A model generated the notes under the pieces. That model was not told where the DNA came from. It saw only the letters and a program-made list of their open reading frames with translations, and made no database searches. 33,244 nt of DNA, taken from contig JAIFND010000036.1 of the NCBI GenBank assembly GCA_020047915.1, positions 1 to 33,244 of the forward strand. Direction: 5' to 3'. Positions 8,034 through 14,865 of the stretch are shown piece after piece (position 1 is the first letter of the stretch; every line of letters starts with the position of its first letter). This DNA comes from a bacterium (lineage in GTDB: Bacteria; Planctomycetota; UBA11346). Both the position numbers and the translations under genes were made by a program.

Positions 8034-9558
8034 GGCGGCCCCAGTTCGCGAGGCAGGCGCGGGCGAAGCGGTCGGCCAGATCCATGATCTCCGGCTGGCG
8101 CGGCAGCGCCGACCGCCAGGCCTCGGGAATGCCATCGAGGCCGTGCAGCCATCCCGCCATGCCGCCGACCACGGCTCCGGTCGTGTCGGTGTCCTCGCCA
8201 AGGTTCACCGCGGCAAGGACGGTATCCTCGAAGTTGTGATGCTGGGCCAGGCACCACAGCGCGGCTTCCAGGGTGGAGACGACGTATCCGTCGCTGATGA
8301 CCTGCGCGCGCGGCAGGTCCAGGGCGGTGCCATCGAGGATGCGCGCGAGTGGCTTCAACTCGCTGCTCGGCACCGCCCGGCGCAGGCGGTTGCTGGCTGC
8401 GGAGGCGGCCGAACGCACGTCGCCCCCCTCCAGGGTCGCTTCGCACCACTGCGCATGCCAGGCGCAGCACAGGCGTGAACGCTGGTGGGCATGGGTCAGG
8501 GCGCTCGCGTCCCCGGCCAGGCGGAGGCTCTCGTCCTGGGCCGAGCCGGCCAGCCAGAGGGAGACGGGCAGGCAGCGCATGAGCGAGCCGTTGCCGTTGC
8601 TGCGCTCGTCGCTCTGGCCGCAGGCCGCCAGATCGCCCGATCTCTGGTAACCGACCAGCGCCTGGCGGGTTGTCGAGCCGATGTCGAAGGCCGACCCATG
8701 CGCCGTCCACAGGCCGTCCGCAAGCCAGCGGCAGAAGCCGCCCATCATCAGCTGCAGGTCCCAGCCGGCAGTGGCCAACGTGTCGGCGGCGACCAGCGTC
8801 ATCGCCCCGTCATCGCTCCACGTGCCGGGCGGCTGGTTCCAGCAGCCGAATCCGCGCATGCCACGCACCGGATCCTGGTCGCGGACGCTACGCTTGGTGA
8901 ACTCGACGGGGACCCCGAGGGCGTCCCCAACCAGGGTGCCGATGAGGGCTCCGCTGATGCGGGCGTGGAGGTCGAGACGGGGCATGGATTTCCTTCCGCT
9001 GGCGCGCTGCGGTGCGCGACCGTGTTTTCCGGCGGCCTGCGCTGCGCCCGTCTCCCGACTGATCCACCACAGGGCCGCCTGGATCTTGTGGTCGATGAGC
9101 ACGCCGGCGGCAGCACGTTCCGCCAGCCAGGCCGCCACCTCGGCCAGCGGAATGGCGTGCACGATGATCGCTTCGCCTGCGACGCCGCCGCCAGTGCCAA
9201 CCCGGCGCAGCCCGGTGGCCCGCACCAGGGTGCAGACCTCGCTGGTCAGACCGGCCGAGGATGGGCCACGCGCCAGTGCCGTGCAGAGGTCCGGCTCCCA
9301 GCCAGTCTCCTCGACCAGTTCGCGAGCGGCGGCGGTGGTGAGGTCCTCATCGGCCTGCTCGTCGCCGACCAGGCCGGCGGGCAATTCGATCACGGGTCCA
9401 CCGACCGGAAGGCGCTGCTGCTCGACCAGCAGCAGTTCTCCGGCCGGGGTGGTGGCGATGATGCCGACCACGGCCGTGGCGTTGCGGCGACGCACGAACT
9501 CCCACCCGTCGCGGACGGCAAGCTCGAGGAATCGGGCGGTATGCAGGATGCTGGTCAT
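8020..9558 (-). CDS. Nudix hydrolase - ADP-ribosylglycohydrolase fusion
   Basis: A 512-residue two-domain enzyme. Residues 1-175 are an ADP-ribose-pyrophosphatase-like Nudix domain with a complete Nudix box: G65, E71, R79-E80, E83-E84, G86. Residues 193-512 are a DraG/ARH-type ADP-ribosylglycohydrolase with the opening GALIGTLVGDALG, the metal motif TWSDDGAMT and the second metal motif GEDTDTTGAV. Predicted chemistry: the ARH half frees ADP-ribose and the Nudix half splits it to AMP and ribose 5-phosphate. The ATG at 9558 has GGAAGG a few bases upstream and is preferred over an in-frame GTG at 9591. A second Met, residue 192 (ATG at 8985), also has a strong GGAAGGA ribosome site, so a free ARH domain may also be made. 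Confidence 0.88.
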   Translation of the reverse strand: MTSILHTARFLELAVRDGWEFVRRRNATAVVGIIATTPAGELLLVEQQRLPVGGPVIELPAGLVGDEQADEDLTTAAARELVEETGWEPDLCTALARGPSSAGLTSEVCTLVRATGLRRVGTGGGVAGEAIIVHAIPLAEVAAWLAERAAAGVLIDHKIQAALWWISRETGAAQAAGKHGRAPQRASGRKSMPRLDLHARISGALIGTLVGDALGVPVEFTKRSVRDQDPVRGMRGFGCWNQPPGTWSDDGAMTLVAADTLATAGWDLQLMMGGFCRWLADGLWTAHGSAFDIGSTTRQALVGYQRSGDLAACGQSDERSNGNGSLMRCLPVSLWLAGSAQDESLRLAGDASALTHAHQRSRLCCAWHAQWCEATLEGGDVRSAASAASNRLRRAVPSSELKPLARILDGTALDLPRAQVISDGYVVSTLEAALWCLAQHHNFEDTVLAAVNLGEDTDTTGAVVGGMAGWLHGLDGIPEAWRSALPRQPEIMDLADRFARACLANWGRRAPA

Positions 9559-9593
9559 CTGGGCCTTCCGGAATGGGCTGGAAGTCGGCACGG

Positions 9594-10244
9594 TCAGCCT
9601 GCCGTGACGCCCAGCGCGGCAGCGCTGGTGATCTGCACCTCGGCCTGCCGCATGGCGCGCAGGGCTGCGGGAATGTCGTCGGCCTGCATCCCCACCCCGC
9701 GGCAGGCATCCTCGATCAGGGTGGTGCGGAAGCCCAGCCCGGCGGCATCGATGGCGGTCGCCTTGACGCAGTAGTCGGTTGCCAGACCGCAGACCAGGAC
9801 CTGGCTGACGCCCTGGGCGCTAAGCCAGTCGCCCAGACCGGTGGCCTTCCGGCGCCCCAGTCCGGGGCCGGCGTCGCTGCCGTTGTCGAAGAAGCCCGAG
9901 TAGCTGTCCCGGCCTGGATCCGTCCCCTTGGCGAAGACGCGGGCGATGCGCCGGGTGTCGAGCCCGGGGTGGAACTGGGCACCTCCGGTCCACTGCACGC
10001 AGTGGGCAGGCCACAGCACCTGGGGAAGGCCACCGAGCTCGGCCAGCTCGAAGGGCTTCCGGCCGGGATGGTTGGCCGCAAAGCTGCCATGATCTCCCGG
10101 GTGCCAGTCCTGCGTCGCCACCACCACATCCGCCAGGGACATCAGGCGGTTGACGATCGGTACGACCGCCTCGCCGTGCGGCACGGCGAGGGCGCCGCCG
10201 GTGCAGAAATCGTTCTGGATATCGACCAGGATGAGGGCGCGCAT
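9594..10244 (-). CDS. pncA: Nicotinamidase
   Basis: A 216-residue cytoplasmic isochorismatase-fold hydrolase that converts nicotinamide to nicotinate and ammonia, the first step of the Preiss-Handler NAD salvage route. The catalytic triad is visible: Asp8 in LVDIQNDF, Lys106 in FAKGTD, and Cys159 in GLATDYCVKATA. Metal ligands are likely Asp46 and His48 (QDWHPGDH) and His81 (WPAHCVQ). Length and motif order are standard for PncA. It starts 14 nt after the nrtR stop and ends 35 nt before the Nudix-ARH start, consistent with one transcript. It would recycle nicotinamide released when NAD is consumed in ADP-ribosylation. Nicotinate phosphoribosyltransferase (pncB) is not in this window. Confidence 0.95.
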   Translation of the reverse strand: MRALILVDIQNDFCTGGALAVPHGEAVVPIVNRLMSLADVVVATQDWHPGDHGSFAANHPGRKPFELAELGGLPQVLWPAHCVQWTGGAQFHPGLDTRRIARVFAKGTDPGRDSYSGFFDNGSDAGPGLGRRKATGLGDWLSAQGVSQVLVCGLATDYCVKATAIDAAGLGFRTTLIEDACRGVGMQADDIPAALRAMRQAEVQITSAAALGVTAG

Positions 10245-10258
10245 GCGTGTCTCCAGGG

Positions 10259-10948
10259 TTACAGCTCGAAGTTGAAACCGTCTTTCACCTTCTGCCGGTA
10301 GGTGCGTTCGTCGAAGCGATAGAGCCGGGCGGCCCGGTGGGCGACGTCCTGCTCGACCTCGTCAAGATCCTGAAGGATGCCCAGGGACAGGACCTTCTTG
10401 CGGAAGTTCCGCTTATCGAGTTCGCGTTCGAGGATGATCTCGTACATCCGCTGCAGCTGCGACAGCGAGAACTTGGGCGGCAGCAGTTCGAAGCCGATCG
10501 GCTGATAGCGCACCTTGCCCTGCAGACGCTGCAGGGCCGTCGTGACGATGGCGACGTGGTCGAAGGCCAGATCGGGCAGGTCATCGACGGCGAACCAGGC
10601 GGCATTGCGCGCATCGGTGGCGGCCTGCACCTGGTGGTCGCCCAGGCGCACCAGGGCGTAGTGGGCGACGGTGACGACGCGTTCGCGCGGATCGCGCTGC
10701 ACCTCGCCGATGGTGCAGAGCTGCTCGAGGAAGACCTTGGTGAGTCCGGCCTCCTCGCGCAGTTCGCGACGCGCCGCCTCGTCCAAGGTCTCGTCCACGC
10801 GGACGAAGCCGCCCGGCAGCGCCCAGCGGCCGGCGAAGGGCGCGAGATCGCGCTGGATCAGCAGCACTTTGAGATCGCTCACGTCGAGACCGAAGACGAC
10901 GCAATCGACGGTGAGGGCCGGGCGGGCGTAGGGATAGGTGAACGGCAT
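10259..10948 (-). CDS. nrtR: NrtR, Nudix-related NAD regulator
   Basis: A 229-residue transcriptional repressor of NAD metabolism: an N-terminal Nudix-like ligand-sensing domain and a C-terminal winged helix. The Nudix box is fully conserved (G47, E53, R61-E62, E65-E66, G68), whereas several studied NrtR proteins have a degenerate one, so residual hydrolase activity is possible. The C-terminal part carries the NrtR-type wing segment [24 protein letters not shown] and [14 protein letters not shown]. The ATG at 10948 is preferred; an in-frame GTG at 10966 would place the operator inside the gene. Members of this family release DNA when ADP-ribose binds. First gene of a four-gene operon with pncA and two ADP-ribosylglycohydrolase genes, and probably autoregulated through the palindromes just upstream. 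Confidence 0.93.
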   Translation of the reverse strand: MPFTYPYARPALTVDCVVFGLDVSDLKVLLIQRDLAPFAGRWALPGGFVRVDETLDEAARRELREEAGLTKVFLEQLCTIGEVQRDPRERVVTVAHYALVRLGDHQVQAATDARNAAWFAVDDLPDLAFDHVAIVTTALQRLQGKVRYQPIGFELLPPKFSLSQLQRMYEIILERELDKRNFRKKVLSLGILQDLDEVEQDVAHRAARLYRFDERTYRQKVKDGFNFEL

Positions 10949-10996
10949 AAGGTGTCCTACGTACACCTTTATAGTGTTGTTATGACACTATGTCAA
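10949..10996 (-). promoter_or_regulatory. Sigma70-type promoter with two NrtR-like operators
   Basis: On the minus strand TTGACA (10996-10991), a 17-nt spacer and TATAAA (10973-10968) form a near-consensus housekeeping promoter. Two perfect palindromes lie on it. Operator 1 at 10949-10969 has arms AAGGTGT and ACACCTT around 7 nt. Operator 2 at 10971-10991 has arms ATAGTGT and ACACTAT around 7 nt. Operator 2 covers the spacer and the -10, and operator 1 covers the expected transcription start and ends at the nrtR ATG. Their 22-bp offset puts both on nearly the same DNA face. The ATAGTGT arm resembles NrtR sites as I remember them. Repression by promoter occlusion is the inference; the geometry is directly seen. 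Confidence 0.82.
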
Positions 10997-11041
10997 TGGC
11001 GGTCCGTGGGCGCCGCCAACGCAACGCCGCTGCGCCAGGGA

Positions 11042-12718
11042 TCACGGCGTCTCGGCATCCTCCGCGAACAGATCCTCGCTGGTGCCGGGCTTCTGCTTGA
11101 GGCGCTGCCCGCGATCCTCGGCCGCCCGCGAGATGCGGCCCCGACCGCCACCGCCGACAGCGGGTTCGTCGTCGTCGCCACCGGCCTCAGGCGCTGCCGC
11201 CTCGAAGGTCAGCCGGGTCGGATAGAATCGCATCAGCATGTCACCCGTCGGACCGAAGCGGTTCTTGGCGACACGGATCTTGATGTTGCGGTAGGCATCG
11301 GGTCCGTCGCCATCCTCGCCGTCCATGCGGTGGATGAAGATCACCGCATCGGCGTCCTGCTCAATCGAGCCGGAGCCGCGCAGGTCGGACAGGCGCGGCT
11401 CGCGCGGGGCCGTGCCCTTTTCGCTGTCGCGCGACATCTGCGACAGGGCGAGGACCGGGATCTTGAGCTCGAGGGCGACCATCTTGAGCACCCGGGTGAT
11501 CTCGCTGATCTTGGCGTACTCCTCCTGGCCGGGGTTGGTCGCATGCAGCAGCTGGAGGTAGTCGATGACCACCAGCTTGAGCTTGCCCTTCGACTCCAGC
11601 ATGCGGCGCTTCACCACCGAGCGCAGCTTGTGGACCGTCAGGTTCAGGTTCTCCGAGATCTCCAACGGCCACGTCTTCAGATCGTGGATGCACTGTTCGA
11701 GCTTGGGCAGCAGCTCGTCGGAGAGCTTGCCGGTGTCCAGATCCGAGAAGGGCAGCTGGCCATAGGCGGCGATGAGCTTCTTGGCGAGATCGACGTTGGA
11801 TACCTCCAGCGAGAAGAAGAGCACCAGCTGGGGATTGGCGCTGTTCGTGACGATGGACTGCACCATGCGCAGGGCGAGCGAGGTCTTCCCGACCCCGGGC
11901 CGGGCAGCGAGGACGTAGAGGCCGCCCGGGCGCAAGGCCCCCAGCTTCTCATCGATGTCGCGCAGGCCGGTCGCCACCCCCCTGTCCGGATTGTTGATCC
12001 GGTGGTGGATGAGATCCAGGGTCTCCTGGGCGGCGGTGGACATGTCGTGGACCGTGGCGTTGGCATTCTTGCCGCCCAGGTGCATCACCGTCTGGCCAGC
12101 CCGATCGACCAGTTCGCCGAAGTGGTCGGTGGTCAGGTACGATTCGTCGATGATGGCGCCGAGCTGGGAGATGAAGCGGCGCTTGAGGTACAGCTCGCGC
12201 AGAAGCTGGCCGTTGCTGAGCAGGCTGGCGAAGGATCCGGGGGCGTCGGCCAGGGCATAGATGACCTGGGCGCCACCGATGGCCGCGAGGGCGCTGTCAC
12301 CGGCCGATGCGGTGCGATCACGGTCCTCGAGCCGCCAGAACTGCCGCAGGCGCTGGCGCGCGGCGTTGTCGAGGTCTTCGGTCTCGGCAGCGAGCTGGAG
12401 CTGCCGGATGCGTTCGAGAGCCACCGAGAAGCGCAGGCGCCCGAGGTGCTCGACCAGGGCCGTGGCGTCCAGCACGACGCTTGCCCGCTTGCCATCCATC
12501 GCGAGATCGTCGATGTCGAGGCAGGCGAGCCAGATCACCCGGTGGTCGCGGTTCCAGAACAGCAACGGATGCGAAGCCAGCGGACGCACCTGCTGCATGG
12601 CCACGGCATGCGCCCCCTTGGCGATGACCGAGAGGATGGCCCGCTCGAGTTCGACGCTATGCGGCGGTTCCCGCCCATCATTGGCTGCTGAAGCGGTGGA
12701 GGATCGCGGGGAGACCAT
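11042..12718 (-). CDS. dnaB: Replicative DNA helicase DnaB
   Basis: A RecA-fold hexameric helicase that unwinds DNA at the replication fork. Walker A is RPGVGKTSL (Lys278 from the ATG at 12718) and Walker B is KLVVIDYLQLL. The DnaB motifs SLEVSNVDLAKKLIA and LRGSGSIEQDADAVIFIHR follow in order, and a low-complexity tail ends the protein. The N-terminal primase-interaction domain starts PPHSVELERAILS. At 558 residues it is longer than the roughly 470 of E. coli DnaB. Extra residues sit in the N-terminal domain (about 80-150) and in an acidic/Gly-rich C-terminal tail. The frame stays open upstream to 12871, but that part crosses a terminator, so 12718 is preferred; the exact start is uncertain. 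Confidence 0.93.
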   Translation of the reverse strand: MVSPRSSTASAANDGREPPHSVELERAILSVIAKGAHAVAMQQVRPLASHPLLFWNRDHRVIWLACLDIDDLAMDGKRASVVLDATALVEHLGRLRFSVALERIRQLQLAAETEDLDNAARQRLRQFWRLEDRDRTASAGDSALAAIGGAQVIYALADAPGSFASLLSNGQLLRELYLKRRFISQLGAIIDESYLTTDHFGELVDRAGQTVMHLGGKNANATVHDMSTAAQETLDLIHHRINNPDRGVATGLRDIDEKLGALRPGGLYVLAARPGVGKTSLALRMVQSIVTNSANPQLVLFFSLEVSNVDLAKKLIAAYGQLPFSDLDTGKLSDELLPKLEQCIHDLKTWPLEISENLNLTVHKLRSVVKRRMLESKGKLKLVVIDYLQLLHATNPGQEEYAKISEITRVLKMVALELKIPVLALSQMSRDSEKGTAPREPRLSDLRGSGSIEQDADAVIFIHRMDGEDGDGPDAYRNIKIRVAKNRFGPTGDMLMRFYPTRLTFEAAAPEAGGDDDEPAVGGGGRGRISRAAEDRGQRLKQKPGTSEDLFAEDAETP

Positions 12719-12841
12719 GCGGCCGGTTGTGGGGTCGGGCGACGACGGTCCAGCAGATCCCAGGGAGGCAACCGGACTGCGGCGTGATGGGGCCTTGCGC
12801 AGAAGAATCTCCACTCCGGTGGACAAGGCCCGACAACGAAA

Positions 12842-12869
12842 GCGCCCGGTGTGGAAGCACACCGGGCGC
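12842..12869 (-). terminator. Intrinsic terminator of the histone-like gene
   Basis: Perfect 11-bp stem: GCGCCCGGTGT (12842-12852) pairs with ACACCGGGCGC (12859-12869) across a 6-nt loop. On the minus strand it is followed by TTTCGTTGTC, a broken but T-rich tract. It lies 21 nt after the stop of the lysine-rich peptide gene, so it should end that transcript and separate it from dnaB. Confidence 0.75.
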
Positions 12870-12889
12870 ACATCTGCCCAGATCGGGAC

Positions 12890-13000
12890 TCAGCCCTTCT
12901 TGCAGGGCATCCGGCAGGCCTTCTTGGCCACAACCTTCTTCACGGCCTTCTTGGCAGGCTTCTTGGCGGCGGGCTTGGTGACGGTCTTCTTGGCGGGCAT
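12890..13000 (-). CDS. Lysine-rich histone H1-like mini-protein
   Basis: A 36-residue peptide that begins MPAKKTVTKPAAKKPAKK and continues with AVKKVVAKK, then ends KACRMPCKKG. The repeated PAKK/AVKK units are those of eukaryotic H1 tails and bacterial H1-like nucleoid proteins, which bind DNA without sequence preference. A ribosome site GAGGAG lies about nine bases before the ATG, and a strong terminator follows the stop, so this is a real, separately terminated gene. It differs from longer bacterial H1-like proteins in being very short and in ending with a C-x3-C pair (Cys29, Cys33), which could bind metal or form a disulfide. DNA binding is inferred from composition. Confidence 0.8.
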   Translation of the reverse strand: MPAKKTVTKPAAKKPAKKAVKKVVAKKACRMPCKKG

Positions 13001-13076
13001 GGTTGTGCTCCTCGTATGCATCCGTGTAGCGAATGGTGGTACAGCACGCAAGAGCAACACGGTCCTGCTGTGGAAA

Positions 13077-14024
13077 TCAGGACACGCCTGCAGCGACCCG
13101 GCAGGTGGTCAGCCAGGCCTGGAAATCTCCGGGCGTCGCCAGCGAGGTCGCCGGCGGCCCCTCCTCCGCGCCTGGGCGGATCAGGGTGCGGTTGGCCTGC
13201 GTGCCCGGGTTGGCCAGCCAGGCCGGATCGTCGCGGTACAGGCAGGCGATCGGGATGCGGCAGCGCTGGGCGGCGCGGATCGCATGCATGCTGCCGTCCG
13301 TGAGCGAGCTTTCGGCCAAGAGGACCCCCGCCGACAGGCCCGCCTGGATGCGATCGCGGGCGACGAACTGATGCGCCGGGATGTCGGCGGACGGATCCGG
13401 TGCATATTCGCTGACCAGGCAACCGCCATCCTCCAGCAGACGTTCGGCCAGCTCGCGGTGGAGCGCGGGAACAATGCGATCGATCGGCCCTGGCAGCACG
13501 GCTATCCCGCGCCCGTGCCCCTGGATGCACCCGTCATGCGCAGCGGCATCACAGCCGAGCGCAAGGCCCGAGATCACGTTCAGACCCGCCTCGGCCGTGC
13601 GCAACCCGAAACGTTCAGCGCAGCGCAGCCCGAAGGTGGTCGGTTCACGGCTGCCGATGATAGCGATGCCCGCACCCGCCAGAACCGACGCATCGCCGCG
13701 CACGTAGAGCCACAGCGGCGCATCACGGTCCAGCCGCTCCAGCTGGCGCGGCCAGGCCGGGTCGCCGACCGTCAGCACGCTGGCGCCGCTGGCCGCCACC
13801 GCGGCCAGGTCGAGATCGGCCTGCCGCGTGGCCGAGGTCCACAGTTCCTGCGTCGCCTGCGCACGTTTGCCGGCCACGGCCTGGACCACGAGCAGCAGCT
13901 GCTCGGCCGAAGCCGCCGCCAGGCCTGCCCATCCCCCCAGCTGTGCAGCCACCCGGCGCACCGTCGCCGGACCGACACCAGGCAGGCTGGCCAAGGTGTG
14001 GACCCGCTGCGCGAGCGGGCTCAT
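13077..14024 (-). CDS. dprA: DNA processing protein DprA
   Basis: A 315-residue protein that binds incoming single-stranded DNA and loads RecA during natural transformation. The order is standard: an N-terminal helix-hairpin-helix-like segment (LASLPGVGPATVRRVA, residues 11-26), then the Rossmann-like DprA domain with the signature GSREPTTFG (124-132), the loop SGLALGCDAAAH (152-163), and PGPIDRIVP. The C-terminus is short after the Rossmann domain; an extra winged helix as in some DprA proteins is not obvious. The ATG at 14024 overlaps the stop of the upstream HTH-like gene (TCAT on the plus strand, ATGA on the coding strand). The frame stays open further upstream, but only as overlap with that gene. 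Confidence 0.92.
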   Translation of the reverse strand: MSPLAQRVHTLASLPGVGPATVRRVAAQLGGWAGLAAASAEQLLLVVQAVAGKRAQATQELWTSATRQADLDLAAVAASGASVLTVGDPAWPRQLERLDRDAPLWLYVRGDASVLAGAGIAIIGSREPTTFGLRCAERFGLRTAEAGLNVISGLALGCDAAAHDGCIQGHGRGIAVLPGPIDRIVPALHRELAERLLEDGGCLVSEYAPDPSADIPAHQFVARDRIQAGLSAGVLLAESSLTDGSMHAIRAAQRCRIPIACLYRDDPAWLANPGTQANRTLIRPGAEEGPPATSLATPGDFQAWLTTCRVAAGVS

Positions 14025-14491
14025 CGTCCACGCCGCAGGCGATCGACCAGTCCGCGCCGCCAGCGCGCCAGCACGCTCTGCTGGCCAGCGGTTTCGCGCA
14101 GGGCGGCATCGGTTTTCTGCAACAGCGTGCGGGCATGGTCGGAATCGAAGACGCCACGCGCGGTGATGGTGTCGAGTTCGAGCATCAGCGAACTGTTCTT
14201 GCGGTTCGCCTTGTTGATCTGGGTGCGCACGATCGCGGGATCGGCCGGCGACTCCTCGGCAGCCGGCTCGGGGCGCAAGGCGTCGCTCATCGTCGTCGTG
14301 CCGAGATTCCTGACCTCGTAGCGGGCCAAGCGCTCCACCGCCCGGGCGCTCCACAGGCCAAGATCGCCGGTATCGCGCAGATCCTTGAGCCAGCGCCCAG
14401 TCGTGGCGCGAGATTCGCCGATGATGGCCGCCGCCTCGTCGGTCGTGCAGTCCGCCGTGATGGCGGTGATGGCGTCAGCCAGCCGGGTCAT
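14021..14491 (-). CDS. Putative HTH protein co-translated with dprA
   Basis: A 156-residue soluble protein that I do not recognise as a named family. Residues 1-65 are helical with a helix-turn-helix-like pattern (TTDEAAAIIGESRATTGRWLKD), suggesting DNA binding. Residues 85-156 are charged and helical (TQINKANRKNSSLMLELD, then KTDAALRETAG), possibly a coiled coil. The start at ATG 14491 is chosen because the further upstream frame looks non-coding (Pro/Trp/Cys-rich). The stop overlaps the dprA ATG by four bases, so the two are translationally coupled. It could be a regulator of competence or simply a small DNA-binding partner; nothing in the sequence decides. Confidence 0.6.
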   Translation of the reverse strand: MTRLADAITAITADCTTDEAAAIIGESRATTGRWLKDLRDTGDLGLWSARAVERLARYEVRNLGTTTMSDALRPEPAAEESPADPAIVRTQINKANRKNSSLMLELDTITARGVFDSDHARTLLQKTDAALRETAGQQSVLARWRRGLVDRLRRGR

Positions 14492-14613
14492 GGCGGGAGT
14501 GTGGGTGGGCAGAAACTGCGGGCAACCGACAGCAGCCCAGGACGTCCCAGGAATGGGATGGGGAGCGGGCCGCACATCCCACCCAGCCGCAGGCGGGGTG
14601 ATAGGATGCCGGC

Positions 14614-14823
14614 ATGTGGCGTTCCCTCACCCGCTGGTTGACCTGCCTGTGGCGGCCGCGCCGCCGGCGCGGCGACCGCAGACCGGTCCTCGTCGCTGTC
14701 CGTACGTTGCCTGCCGAACCGGCGCGGCCGACTGGCCCCGTGCGGCCGAATCGACGGCGCATCTCGACCACCGTCGAGGAGATCGAGGCGCATCAACGGC
14801 ACGGACGCGGCCAGCGCCCGTGA
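14614..14823 (+). CDS. Possible small basic protein, doubtful
   Basis: A 69-codon frame in the 374-bp gap between two minus-strand operons. It has an ATG with AGG eight bases upstream. The product is strongly arginine-rich (PRRRRGDRRPVLVAVRT, then PNRRRISTTVEEIEAHQRH). The last third, with TTVEEIEAHQR, looks more like real protein than the Arg/Pro-rich front. High-GC DNA throws up many such frames, so this is a weak call. I see no other gene, RNA or strong hairpin in 14492-14865. Confidence 0.3.
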   Translation: MWRSLTRWLTCLWRPRRRRGDRRPVLVAVRTLPAEPARPTGPVRPNRRRISTTVEEIEAHQRHGRGQRP

Positions 14824-14865
14824 GTCGGCCGCCGGCGCGACCAGCAGCACGCGGCCACGAGAAGC

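Noticed and set aside
7008-9558. A DarT/DarG-type toxin-antitoxin system
   Set aside because: The two ARH domains are DraG-type rather than macrodomains, and there is no ADP-ribosyltransferase toxin gene next to them.
10247-12691. An 814-codon open frame on the plus strand opposite nrtR and dnaB
   Set aside because: It lies entirely antisense to clear NrtR and DnaB genes, has no recognisable domain, and is the usual long reverse frame of GC-rich coding DNA.
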